Assembly (NCBI RefSeq): GCF_037975245.1
Contig: NC_092564.1
Span: 20,749,984 to 20,813,983, forward strand
DNA from: Apostichopus japonicus
Lineage: Eukaryota > Echinodermata > Holothuroidea > Aspidochirotida > Stichopodidae
Reading direction: 5' to 3'
Length of the DNA: 64,000 nt
The notes beneath the pieces are model-generated. The model saw only the letters and a list, made by a program, of their open reading frames with translations, searched no databases and was not told where the DNA came from. The position numbers were made by a program, and so were the translations under genes. The first letter of the stretch is position 1; every line of letters begins with the position of its first letter. This document shows positions 31,081 through 42,843 of this stretch, piece by piece.

Positions 31081-32156
31081 AGATCTTTTGATCAGAATTT
31101 TAGGTATAAATATATCATTCAAATAAAGTCTATCGTAATTGAGTTATTAAATTTACTGATTATTATTTTTAATTTGAAAGTGTTCAGCAAAACTTGACAG
31201 TAATAAATCATTTAAAATACAAATAGAAGGAAACACAATCATTTTAACCTAAACATTAATGGAATTTTCCAAATGGACAACAACTGCCTGCCTGTGGATG
31301 CTCAATTTTATGGCATTTGAATCTTACAATAAATGCTTAATAGACACGACTGACAGACGAATCTTTCTCACGTTCCAGTTTGGCATATCTTTGAATACGA
31401 TTCATAGAGAAATAAATCTCCAAAACTAGCAAGAATCTGTTAGTTCACTATTTTCTGTTGCAGGATTATGAAATGGAAAGCAAAATTTTGATCCAGTTCA
31501 AGGCGGCGGAGTGCATTGTTGATTGTGTTATTATTCTCTCAACATACCCACCTAGACTAAAAAAGCATGTGCATGCTTTCGTAAAGATAAATCACGGGGT
31601 CATTTATGCTTTGCAGAAATATCATTCAAGGAAATTACACTTTTATCAAAATGTCACTCCAAGTCCTTCAAATTCAGAATTAAAATCGAATAGTTACATA
31701 TGAATGAAATAAGTCTCGAACAGGTCACTTTTTCGTGACACATAATTTGACTGTGTTGATCACAAAGTTTCTCGTTCATTATTCTGCGCAATAGGTCCGT
31801 AGTAACATACTATGGAAACTTATAGGTGTCATACAAATGACAAATATTCAATGTCAGAAATGAATTGCCATAAAGTTATGAAAACTCACGTCAATTTACG
31901 TGCAAAACCAGCAGGGCATATTATATATGATGTTTACGGGGTTTCAAAGGGAAGAGGTGTACGATTTACGGAGAAAGTGGTCCATATTGTTGTTTTCTGT
32001 GGGTACTGTATTGCTAACAAACTAAAAAAAAAAGTATACTATATATAATGAAGAGTAACTTGGATCATGGGGCTCTAACCAGTTATAGCTCCATGCTTGA
32101 ATGCATGAAAAATCGATGTTCGAAGTTGGTGTTGCAAATAGTTAAACTATTTGTGT
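31081..32156. other. Intergenic, no feature seen
   Basis: Upstream of the SIN3A promoter. Small open frames at 31,458 and 31,812 show no recognisable domain. Confidence 0.5.
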
Positions 32157-32164
32157 ATCATCAC

Positions 32165-32604
32165 CAGTGGTGGACTGGCCACACGGGCATTTGGGCAATG
32201 CCCGATGGGTCGGTTGGTTGGGGAGCCTGGTAAAAATTACAGCCTACTTTCACAGTAGTTAATGAAATACACGCGGGCTGTGTAGAAATATATATTTAAC
32301 TGTGTGAATCAGCTCATGAAATCACCATGTTAAATAGTCTTTTAGTTCGTAACAAAAGAACGTACGTGCTATTGGCAACCCGTCCGTGCTAATGGATTTT
32401 ATTGAGGTTTCCATTTTTTAAAGCAGTTGTCACATAATGCTCAGTAAAAAACCAAATAAAATCCAGTCTAAAACATATATTTGTGTCTATTTTTGTTTAC
32501 TTTTTTAACTTTTCTCAGTTTCATCAAGTGTTGCTGTACTATGAATAATGGGCCGGTCTATGTGAAGAATGCCCGGGCCGGTTTTAAGACCCAGTCCGCC
32601 TCTG
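32165..32604. mobile_element. hAT-type MITE with 8-bp target duplication
   Basis: 440 bp with terminal inverted repeats CAGTGGTGGACTGG and CAGAGGCGGACTGG (right end reversed), flanked on both sides by ATCATCAC (32157-32164 and 32605-32612). An 8-bp duplication plus CAGNGGYGG termini is the hAT superfamily signature. No coding capacity. Confidence 0.88.
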
Positions 32605-32767
32605 ATCATCACGATAGATTGCATGAATATTATAAATAGTATACTACTACTAATAATACCTAGCAGTTATTTTTTGGACGCTAAAGCGACCACACAAAGG
32701 TGGGAGAAATCCGCAAGGGCTTATGAATTACAATTTCACGTCGGGTGGCTTCTAATTCAAATTTGGA

Positions 32768-32942
32768 TTTTTTTTTTTTTTTTTTTTTGAGAAAGTCATT
32801 TCAGATAGGAAATCCGTCACATAGCTCTTGGATGAAAATCCCACCTTACTATGACCCGGCCGCGAATCGAACCCGAAACCTCCCGATTGCTAAGATTTCA
32901 TTGCTCCAAATGCCACCGCCTTATCAAATGTGCCACAGAACC
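32768..32942 (-). mobile_element. tRNA-derived SINE with poly(A) tail
   Basis: Read on the minus strand: a tRNA Ser/Leu-like head (GTGGC...GATAAGGCGGTGGC, A-box region), a B box GGTTCGATTC (32864-32873), a tRNA-unrelated body and a 21-nt poly(A) tail (T run at 32768-32788). The head is too degenerate and the tail too long for a functional tRNA, so I call it a SINE. Confidence 0.72.
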
Positions 32943-33589
32943 TGTATAATATTGACATTCATAAATCCATTCCTCCGCTATAGGCCCGTGCTTTAATTTT
33001 TCTTGAATTTCAAAAATTTCACACTTGTAAGCATCCATAGCTTCTCAAGTTTCCATGTGAGTATCAAATTTGGCTGAAAGTTCATCTTGCTTTGGTCACA
33101 CAATCTTTGACGTGTCAGACACTCAATGACAAATGTACGTTGCGAAAGTAGCAAGAAAACATTTTACCAACAACCTGACCTGCACAGTTTGTTAGATGTA
33201 GAAGAAGCCAAGACCTGTGAAGTCGCTGATGCTGAATATGTGTGTCATATCGCTCATGACGATCAGAATGAAATGGTCGAATTTCACGGAGTTGGTAATA
33301 GTAACTATCGATCATGCTTCGTCTTCAAGTATATAATATGGCTACTTTTAGACTTAGGCTACATGCAACTGAAGTAACAGTAAACACTTAAGTTTTTAAT
33401 GTTACGAATTATGAGGCACCATGACATATTGCAGATAGGCCTATATGCCTTGTAAATTACTAACATTGGCCTATATTTAGCCTTGGTGTTCACTGTCATG
33501 TAGACCGAGCCTACAGGTTAATCATCCCAACAATTCAGAGATCTTTGATGCTGTATTCAAGGGTGAAAAAAGCAGGTGCCGAACAGCCT

Positions 33590-34268
33590 CGTAATGGGGA
33601 CAAACTAAACGAATAACAGCGAATGACAATTGACTTTGTACAGGGTTAAAAATCATTTGCGAATGACAACGAATGACAACGAAGGACGGTGGTGAGAAGA
33701 GATAAAATGATTAACGGAGTGGAGTAAATGCGGTTATTGGTTTTCTGCGCAAAAATGATTTGATGAAAAATCGCATGTTACGTGGTTGCAGGGTTTTGGT
33801 GTAATTTACTGATAGAAACCACAGGGAAAATTTTTGTGTGGGAATGCGCTTGAGTGCTGTGATTTTGACATTTACCTCTAGATTTATATGGAAAGATAAC
33901 AGAAGTAATTGTTAGGTGCTGGCTAATTGGTATGTTTCAAACTGAAATTTTTAGCTGTTTCAAGATTATATATTATTGTTAGTTTCTAAATATCGGAAAA
34001 ATCAGACTAACAATTTTCGCTTACTATAAGGTGCATTTGTTTGTCCGTACTCTACTAGATCTGTAAGCCACGCACTTCGCGTCCACTCGGTTTGCGTGGC
34101 TTTAATATACCCACAAAGTCTGAACTGTGACATCCGGTTGAAGCAAATGTCTGTACTGTCATTCACTGTCATTCGTTTTAGTCAACGCAATTTTTTAGTG
34201 TGTACAACATATTGTCATTCGTTATGTGTAACGCAATTGTCATTCGTTTTAGTAACACCCCCGTAACG
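33590..34268. mobile_element. Possible inverted-repeat element
   Basis: Left end CGTAATGGGG...AAACGAAT and CGAATGACAATTG are mirrored by right-end CAATTGTCATTCGTTTTAG and CCCCCGTAACG. Several GTCATTCGTT copies face the opposite CGAATGAC copies at the left. Contains a small hairpin GCCACGC/GCGTGGC. No clear target duplication found. Confidence 0.45.
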
Positions 34269-36210
34269 TCCCAACTGGCGCCAAGATATATCATGAACAT
34301 ATATAGGCTAAGCTCCATTCCCCATATGGTGTATGCTGATTATGTAATGCAATGAATTACAATAATGCACAATTTGGACAAAATTAAATTGTGAAATAAA
34401 ACATCTGTTTTTAACTTGCAAATCATTTGTAATGTAAGTTGTTTAGTCTTGCACATATAATCCTAGCCAAAGCAGGGCATCAGTCCTTGCTAATGTTCTT
34501 TGGGAATTGTTTGCACCAATATGGGTGCAGCTAGATTTTAATGATTTTGTGACACTTAAGGTTGTTTATCACTTTGTTTTGAGAGAAAAGTTTGTATTGC
34601 ACAGAAATATAATTTTCATTGTGCATTAGTGCTGATGGTCGACTCTTACTTTTGTAGTCGATTCATGGCATAGCTCTTCCCTCAATTACTGTGATTACTT
34701 GGTTACAGTTATGAGGTCATCTTAACCTGTGTCTAAATCATGTTAAAATATTTTCCAAACAAAAACTGTGAGCGACTTTTAATCTACAACGTTTCTTAAT
34801 ATCCTTCATAGTAAATCAAACACTTTTGAATTATATAATCTACGAGGCTACTACAACTACTAGCACCACTAAAAGCAAATGTGCAAACAACGAATCGATG
34901 CAACATCTTGTAGCGGTGTGATGATTAGTATGCATGGATTTTCTGTAGATCTAGGACATTCAATGGTCTACGCTCTAGCCTAGCGTGCTAGAAGGCACAT
35001 ATTTTGCAAATTAAAATTTAACTACACCGCAATCAACAAATTTGATCAGACATCCGATAAATGTGAACCAGGCCAGCAATGAAGTAATTGTAAACATGTT
35101 TGAAGAAATGACAAATACTATGGCAATTGTGAAAGATTAATAACTTAAGAATTTTGGATTATGCGCAATAATGAAACATTGCAAGGACTTAATGTTGCCC
35201 ATGCAGAACGAGTATTTTTACTGACCAGTAAAGGCATGAATCTAAGCTGAACAGCCTGTGTCTTGCCGATATTTCACACAGCACACTGCTAGTGAAGCAT
35301 TATGAAACCTGTATTTTTATGAATTTGCTGCCAAACTGCTTTCGTGTTGTTTTCGATAGGTTAGGCTATTTTCAATAGCAGAATATGTGTAGTGCTAGCT
35401 TGTAGAAGAGTAACCACAACTTAGGTTTTGAGAACAATTTATTGAACTTCCAAAGTGTAATTGCCACTACTGGCGATTAATCCATTACGACATTGTATGT
35501 CTAGCATAAGTTGGAAAGAAGTTGTCATGCCCATCGATAAATTGTATTATTACACCTGTCTATAGTTCAGTGTCCTTCCACTCTTAGATTAGATTATTAT
35601 TCTTTTTTTTTTATAAAGTTGTCGCTCATGAATAGGTTCTCATACATGGCAGGCTTTTCAGTGGCCTTTATATTGGAAGATCCTCATGGTCTGAATAAGC
35701 CTGCCCCTATATGTTTAATGTATAACCTACACCCATTACAATTTGGTTTGAATTACAAACTGGATCGTTGTCCCTGCCAAGTGGCTCCTAGGTCTTCCTA
35801 AAGGCCTGTGACTGAATGTTATTACAGCCAGTCGTTACAAATTTGCCTATACAGTACATTGCTATCTAGCATTAAAGCACTTGTATTGATAGTACATGAG
35901 CAGTACGAATATCATTTTTCTATCAGAAAACGGTTAGGAATTTTGTAAGTTAGTGAAAACTGATTTCTAGCGTTTTCTGGGGATTTATTTTGGAAAATCT
36001 AGCGTTTTTTTTGTCACTTGTCGCTCGATCCTGAAGGGTAATCTGTCAAAGGGGGGGGGGTGGTAGTTCGTGGTATATTTGCTTGATTGGTTGGTGATCT
36101 TTCCAAATGGGATTCTTCCTCGTAACATTAGTCATCAGTTTATGTAATATGTTCTAAGCTTGTTAAACTCTGTTGTAATTGCTGTGTATATATTTTTTTC
36201 TCTTGTGTAG
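34269..36210. other. Intergenic or 5' intron of the GT14 gene
   Basis: No coding signal. Ends at a splice acceptor (TTTTTTTCTCTTGTGTAG, AG at 36209-36210), so part of this is probably a 5'-UTR intron of the next gene. A G10 run lies near 36,050. Confidence 0.5.
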
Positions 36211-36280
36211 CGTCCCAGTTTTGAATGAAAGACAAAAGCTTTGGGAGATGAAAGGTGGAATTCTGAGCATCTATTGAGGA

Positions 36281-37789
36281 ATGGCATCTGTAAGCAGACA
36301 TTTTTATATGCTGCTTCTCCTGTGTATATTGTTCCTGATTGGTCAGTACTTAATCACCATAAAAGGTCCACGAGATGAATCTCTTTTGGGCCCTCGAGCA
36401 GGAGATATCCAAGGAACCTATGGCAATAGGCTCAGAGACCAGCTGATTCTCAACGATGACAAATTTAACAACAGTGGAGAGGAGCTTGCTGGCAAAATCA
36501 ACAAAAAGGTAGAGAACATAGAAGAAGCTGTCGATTATTCCAGTTTGGAAGAAATGGTAGAAAACCGTAACATTCCTCCATTCCTTGGCAATATGGATTC
36601 TCATTTCAGATCTCCATATCACAGATACTGGGAGACCAATTGTTCAGCGATATTTAAAAAGGAGGATGCGGTCATGAAGGCCACCAATCTGCTGATTAAA
36701 GAATCACGGGTGGACGGTAATGTCCCCGTGCCGTCGGATGAAAATTTCTTCCGTTACACGCAGAACTGTACAGCTTTCAGAAGAATCCGGAAATACCCGG
36801 ATAAACCGTACTCTAGGGAGGAAAAAAACTACCCTGTAGCCTACACTATAACAACTCATAAAGAAGTCGCCCAGGTAGAGAGATTATTGAGAGCTATCTA
36901 CCAGCCTCAGAATATCTATTGTATCCATCCAGACAAGAAGTCCCCATTAGCTTACCAACAAGCCATCAGAAGCCTGGCCTCTTGCTTTGATAACGTCTTC
37001 ATCGTCTCCAAGATAGAAAGTGTGCAATATGCTGGATACACCCGTCTCCAAGCCGACATAAACTGTATGGCCGATCTGTTGGAAAAGCCCGTCCGTTGGA
37101 AGTACGTCATGAACCTCTGCGGGCAGGACTTCCCATTGAAGACCAACTTAGAAATCATTCGACAGCTGAAAGCGTACAAAGGCCACAATGATATCAATGG
37201 CATAATTCCGCCATCTTACATCCGTGGGCGTACTAGGATCCATCACACCATCAACGAAAAGGGCAGACTCATTCCGACGAAGAAGAAAAAGACACCTCCT
37301 CCATACAACTTCACAATTTATTTTGGAAATGCATATTATGCTGCATCTCGTGCATTTGTTGACTATGTCATCAATGACCAGAGAGCCATTGACTTGCTGA
37401 AGTGGTCAGAGGACACATGGAGTCCAGATGAACACTACTGGGTCACATTGCAAAGGTACCCTGGGGTCCCCGGTGGCTATCCTAATGCCACCTGGGACGA
37501 AAATATCAGATTCATGAAGTGGGCCGACATTCCACGCCACCCTGGATGCATTGGCAAGTATGTGAGGGCTCTGTGTGTGTACGGTATCGGCTATCTGAAG
37601 TATCTGTTAACCCAGCCGTATCTGTTTGCAAATAAATTCTATTACAGTTTTGATCCTGTCACCCTTCAGTGTATTGAAGAAATGTTAGATTATAGGCAAC
37701 ATTATCCAGAATCAATCCATCAATTTGTGTCAGAATTCCCAGTTACCAGCTTGTTGTGGCAAAATCATACTGCTTACCTAGGTGATTGA
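36281..37789 (+). CDS. Core-2-type beta-1,6-N-acetylglucosaminyltransferase (GT14)
   Basis: 502-aa type II Golgi membrane enzyme that adds GlcNAc in beta-1,6 linkage, in this family typically to O-glycan core 1 (core 2 branching). Short cytoplasmic tail (MASVSRHF), a membrane anchor at about 9-26, a stem, then the Branch domain (about 185-450: VAYTITTHKEVAQVERLLRA, MNLCGQDFPL, FGNAYYAASRAFV). WSPDEHYW carries Glu384, equivalent to the catalytic base of mouse GCNT1. Nine luminal cysteines (121, 163, 214, 235, 263, 280, 423, 432, 464) equal the number conserved in the GCNT family. N-glycosylation sequons at 63, 120, 162, 343, 402 and 495. The whole protein is in one exon, as is usual for GCNT genes; an acceptor 70 bp upstream shows a spliced 5' UTR. 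The exact paralog (GCNT1/3/4) cannot be decided. Confidence 0.94.
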   Translation: MASVSRHFYMLLLLCILFLIGQYLITIKGPRDESLLGPRAGDIQGTYGNRLRDQLILNDDKFNNSGEELAGKINKKVENIEEAVDYSSLEEMVENRNIPPFLGNMDSHFRSPYHRYWETNCSAIFKKEDAVMKATNLLIKESRVDGNVPVPSDENFFRYTQNCTAFRRIRKYPDKPYSREEKNYPVAYTITTHKEVAQVERLLRAIYQPQNIYCIHPDKKSPLAYQQAIRSLASCFDNVFIVSKIESVQYAGYTRLQADINCMADLLEKPVRWKYVMNLCGQDFPLKTNLEIIRQLKAYKGHNDINGIIPPSYIRGRTRIHHTINEKGRLIPTKKKKTPPPYNFTIYFGNAYYAASRAFVDYVINDQRAIDLLKWSEDTWSPDEHYWVTLQRYPGVPGGYPNATWDENIRFMKWADIPRHPGCIGKYVRALCVYGIGYLKYLLTQPYLFANKFYYSFDPVTLQCIEEMLDYRQHYPESIHQFVSEFPVTSLLWQNHTAYLGD

Positions 37790-38111
37790 CTCCAAAGGTT
37801 TCATTGTCTACACAGATGCACAACTTCAGGGATCACTTTTGCCAGAAATGTTTTGATTTGGTGTGGCAATGATATTATATAAGGTCAATCCCACTGAACT
37901 GAACAGAATAGGCATGTTACAAACAATGAAGAATAGAAAATTCAACATTCATGGTGGGGGGGGAGGACGGGAGAGGGGGAGGTGGATTAGAAAAGTTTTG
38001 AAATGTGGGACCTAAGAACTGTAATAATTTTATTGGTTGAGTGCTCATTTGTGTGTCAATGATCCTTTCAAACAGGTCCGATTGTAACTCTTATTCTGTG
38101 TTATGCACACA
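37790..38111 (+). other. GT14 gene 3' UTR (start)
   Basis: No coding. Contains a G-rich stretch near 37,952-37,985. No polyadenylation signal was located with confidence, so the UTR may extend into or past the MITE. Confidence 0.4.
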
Positions 38112-38115
38112 TTAA

Positions 38116-38481
38116 AAGGCATTGAAGACTCGCACCAAACCGCGTGCGGCCTTCTGAAAAAGTTAACTTTCCGTTGCTTGCAAGTGACGTTTTGTTCGTG
38201 TCACTACAAAATGCAGACAGAACAGTAATTAAGCGTGATACCTTGTTATCTTTAGCTGGACCTGAGATGTCCATCACTGTATTGTTTGTACACTGTGCTG
38301 TGGGTATTGACCGCAGCTGTATGTACTGACTTTACACTAGTGTCTAATTACAGACGTTAGCAAGCTGTGTGTGTATTTTCTGAGATCGATGGTGGTGTCT
38401 AACACTTCTGTTACACCTCATTCGAAACTAGGTCAGATTACCGGCATCAGACATTTCTTTTTGCATGAGTCTTCACACCCT
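38116..38481. mobile_element. TTAA-flanked MITE in GT14 3' flank
   Basis: 366 bp between TTAA (38112-38115) and TTAA (38482-38485). Ends AAGGCATTGAAGACTCGC and, reversed, AGGGTGTGAAGACTCATGC are imperfect inverted repeats sharing TGAAGACTC. TTAA target and AGG-type start resemble Kolobok/T2-like non-autonomous elements. Its termini differ from module A in the array. Confidence 0.72.
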
Positions 38482-38485
38482 TTAA

Positions 38486-41400
38486 GTTAGATGTTGACGT
38501 AAAACATGTTGCCTCTTAGATTTCAAGGCCTATGAACTCTTCTATGTCTCTTACAAAGTACCATGGTTCCTGCTATTTATATCTTTGTACTTGTACAGCA
38601 ATCTGTCCATTGTCCATAGAATTTTACAGATAAACTATTTTTGCAATGGTATCACCATAATGAGAAAGAGTATATATGCTAACCTGAATCAGATGGTCAC
38701 TGCTGGTACTTTAACGTTAACTATTATTTTATGGAGTCATAATTTTCAATTTCTTTTTGGGTCAAAATCATCTACAAAGTTTTAGAACCAAAAGTAAAGG
38801 CCACAAGAGAGCTTTGTTCTTAAGCTGACATATCGTGTGCTAAACCCATGTTATCCTTTCACTTATCGCTGATATGCCTCAGATCTTTAAAGGAAATAAC
38901 TCGAAAAGAGGAATTAAAATTAAGCCATTGTTGATAGCTTAGTTGCTTGTTTAAGGTCTTTTATGTGCCTTAATTTAACCTTTTACCCCAACTAATTGTG
39001 ATTTCTACCTAGCCTTTAAATGTGATTCTACCTCACTCCCCTCCCCTTCTTCATCACCCAGTAGAGACAGTTAGTTTAATACTGTAGAAATTGAAACTGA
39101 AGAAACATGATATTCATACAGCAGTATGAATATAATGTTTCTATCAGATCAAAGTTAGGAACTGTTTGTACTGTCAATACCAGTGCTTTGAAGCATGATA
39201 TTGGAGTACAGTTTAGAGAGGTATTAGCATTAGGAAGTTGTCCTAACTGGTTGTCTTCATCAGTTTGCAATGAATATTTATATCACAAGTGTGTTTCTGT
39301 TGGTCTTTTTATACTAGTTTGGTTTTTTATTTTTGTATTTTATAGATATTTCATAGATATTTACAGTACTTTTTATAATTCTATGATCAAGAAGAGGAGA
39401 TTAGTGTCAAGTTATTTATAGTACCTCCTCCTCCCAACCAGGGAGTTGTTATGGAACTCACTGCCCTAACAAAGTTATAAGGAGCTTACATGTTTTGTTT
39501 GTATATGTTTTATGATGTATTTCATAGTTGTCACCGAGCTATTGTATTGAACAAACCCAGGTAGATGTGTCAGCCTGTGTATGTAGGGTTGTCAGAAAAC
39601 ATTGGTGTTGGGTCAAGGAGGGGTGGTCTAGGGGGGTGGGGTGGCGGAGGGAGTGATCAACAAATCATTTTCAATAAGGGAAAGGCCATCTCTCTGTTGA
39701 TGCACATTTGTCATAGTTGGTCATTTTTGAAAAGTTGTTCAGTACATTGCATACAAGACAGGTCAGTCAACGGTCATTTGTGGTCAGCAAGCGGAATGAT
39801 ATCTATCTGTTACTTTTTGTTCAACTTCATCCAAGATAAACATCAACATAGAATTCCAAATGGTTTCACATTCATTGATGAAAACTGACTGGATTCAAAT
39901 ATATATAAATAGAGTGCGCCATGCAAGATGAAGTATATCAAATGCATAATGTGTTTCTTATATTAGGGTGCTTTGTTTAATTTGATCAAAGTTTGTTTAT
40001 GTTGGAAGGAAAGAATGCCAAGTGATGGAGGTTTGCTCTGAATCGAGTGCTTTTCTAAGTCTTCTTATGGGTTACCGAACAAAGTGTCTATTTATGCTTA
40101 TCCTATCTCAATCCTTAATTTGGTAAACAAGATTAAGTTGTTTTGTCTTGGTAATGTAATATACCTAAGTCTGCTGAAATTCTAAATGTCATTTAATGTT
40201 GATAAGTTTCGTATACGTAGGGTATATTTACCACAGCAATTGAACTGCTTATAGCATCTCGCTGACCAAAAAACACTTGTAGGTGTTGTCGATTAGGATA
40301 AAATGTAAACAGGGCCTCGTTTAGGGTGATGGGGAATGAATTCATATTGGTCATGTAGGCAAACAAACTAATAGATTATCTGCACAGCACCAGTATGATA
40401 GGAGCAGGAAAAAAAAGAAGGAATAATCAGTCATGGGATAGAAAAACATATTTTGGACCCAAAAGGAGGGGGGACCCGGGGGTACCTAATTGTGGTTTTG
40501 ATCGTTACATTGTATAGCAAGGTAATTAGATTACATTGAAAGGAATATTTATATATTAATTAGTGTTTACTATTAGTTTGCCAATCTTGTTGTTGTTTTG
40601 ATAAAGACAACAAACAATGCTTTTCTGGGGATTCTTTGCATTTTCTTAATGGCTATCCTGGCAAGGAAGCATATCATGTTAATAGTCACCCTATTGAGTT
40701 CAATGAGGACAGTATCACATGATTCTGTGTAAATACAGTTCTACTTAATTACAAGTGTGGCAAGGAGTTTACATACCTTCATTGGTGTAGCAGATAGATG
40801 AATTGTTGAATAAACATGAAATTGTAGGAAGCCATAGATTAAAAGTAATAGATCTATTGGAATGTTTATTGAAGAGTAAACTAGTATGTTGACCAATTGC
40901 TAAAGTAATAATTCAGCCTCCTACCCTCCCTCCTCCCTCCCCCCATCAGCAGACACAATATTACATCACAGAATTTAGGTGTACAGGAGATAAAAATCTT
41001 CTTTCCCAAATCTGAATAAGATCCCAGCAGGTAGGATTTTGTTCTATTGTATGTGTATAGAGAACAATAATGATGCCATGTGCCTGTGGCCCAAGTTGGG
41101 TAAAGTGTTCCTTACCTGATTCCTGGCATACACAATGGATTGCTGCAGGGACAATTATATCACAGGCCTCTCTAAGGAACACTGTAGCCCCTCCTGATCC
41201 CTCCACCACTCATCAGGCTTCGTTAAGTATTCTGAGGGGTGGATAACCCTTGGTACAGATGACAGACTGCAAACCTTGTAAATGGCAATGCTCATTTGTA
41301 TGTGCAATATGGAAAGATGGATAGTTGGTGTAACCATTGTTAAATAAACAAAGACAGATTTTTTATACTACTTTTTGTGGTTACGTTGCTGAATTTATAA
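38486..41400. other. Downstream of GT14 gene, no gene seen
   Basis: Possible long 3' UTR or intergenic. Only low-complexity tracts (G-rich near 39,620; C-rich near 40,925). AATAAACAAAG at 41,343 could be a polyadenylation signal for a long 3' UTR, but this is not established. Confidence 0.4.
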
Positions 41401-41409
41401 TTGTGCTGC

Positions 41410-42840
41410 GTGTGTGTGTATGTGAACAAACACAAAGTTGAATCATGGTCATACTTGGTAGGTAGATGCCCCATGATGGGTAGATGTGACCTACTGTTAT
41501 TGGTTCTCATTAATGAGTGGGCGGGGCTTAACGTTAAATTTGGTTCATACTGGTATGGTGATGGTGGTACATCATAATAAGCACATTTTCATGACATCTC
41601 CAACTATATGTCGTTAATATTCATCAAACACGAGAGTCAAGAACATAATGTTTTTCATCCTTGGAATATTCGGTTTGTACAATCAGCCATTTTCTTTTTT
41701 GTGTGCACATCATGAACATTAATCAGTGAACCAAAAAGTCTTAATCAGGTATGTCTGAAATGGTAGGTCTTATTAACTTTATACATGTACTTGGGTACTA
41801 CAATGTAAGTATAAAGATACATGCCTATGAGATCATAAAATGTGACCTCATGAATATTTATGCATGTATCTTTTTTTATATGCTATGTCACCAGACTTTG
41901 TCAACATGATGATCAACTGATTCCTGGTACCCTTCCTTTATATGTTGCCGCATTAGTAAATAGATAATTCTCTTCATTTTGGTGTGCACATGTTCATGTG
42001 TTCATGTTCATGTGTTCATGTTTATTAACATGTATGGCTCACCACACTATGAATATGTTTAGGCATCGTATCCACTAAACGTTTTTGTTTTCTGGTTTGA
42101 TTTTGAACCACTTGTAAGGTTGTGCCAAATATGTTGTATATTTATACAAGTCTGTCCTCTCTAAATTTCATGGGGCTTGCTTTCATACTTTTGTCTTTCA
42201 TCTTTCATCTTCATATTTATTTAAGATCAAACAGTACTTACTGTTACCAGACATATTGTTCTCTTGGGAATTCCAAAGAATAAAAGACATGAAGAGAAAA
42301 TGGTTTTGTCTTGTTTTTGTTTCCTTGCTGAAAACAAAGGAAAAGGAACCTTTGTATTCCGGTCTGTGTGTGTGTGATTTTTTAGTTTGTATGCACGATA
42401 ACTGGACGAGGGAATGATTGATCAATGCCGTACTTGGTGGGTGGTCCATAATGAGGTGATAATCCCTATTGATATTCATGGTGCTCATTCGTGAATATTA
42501 ATGAGGTCACAGGGTCAAAAGTTGAATCTTCAAATTGTAATAACTTAGCAACCACAATTTAGAGTTCCTTCAAACAGGGTATGGTGATATTGGTAGACCA
42601 CCTATACGTGCTGATGTATCTTACAATTGATATCATGCATATTAATGAGGAGGCGGGGCTGAGCACAACTTTTGTAACAGACGTTTGTATGCACAATAAC
42701 TAGACAAGGGAATGATTGATCAATTATATACTTGGTGGGTGGTTCATAATGATTAGATAAATCCTATTGATTTTGGTGCTTATATAATGAATACTGATGA
42801 GGTCACAGGGTCAAATGTCACAATTTTCTTGCAATAACTA
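41410..42840. repeat. Multi-copy AT-rich dispersed repeat, period about 305 bp
   Basis: 42,385-42,540 and 42,690-42,840 share GGGAATGATTGATCAAT, TACTTGGTGGGTGG and GAGGTCACAGGGTCAAA in the same order. A more diverged copy with ATTAATGAGTGGGCGGGG lies at 41,445-41,530, and GAGGAGGCGGGGC recurs near 42,650. Head-to-tail copies of one unclassified repeat. Confidence 0.65.
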
Positions 42841-42843
42841 TAC

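Noticed and set aside
32860-32942. Functional tRNA-Ser/Leu gene
   Set aside because: Stems are not preserved and the sequence continues into a SINE body with a poly(A) tail.
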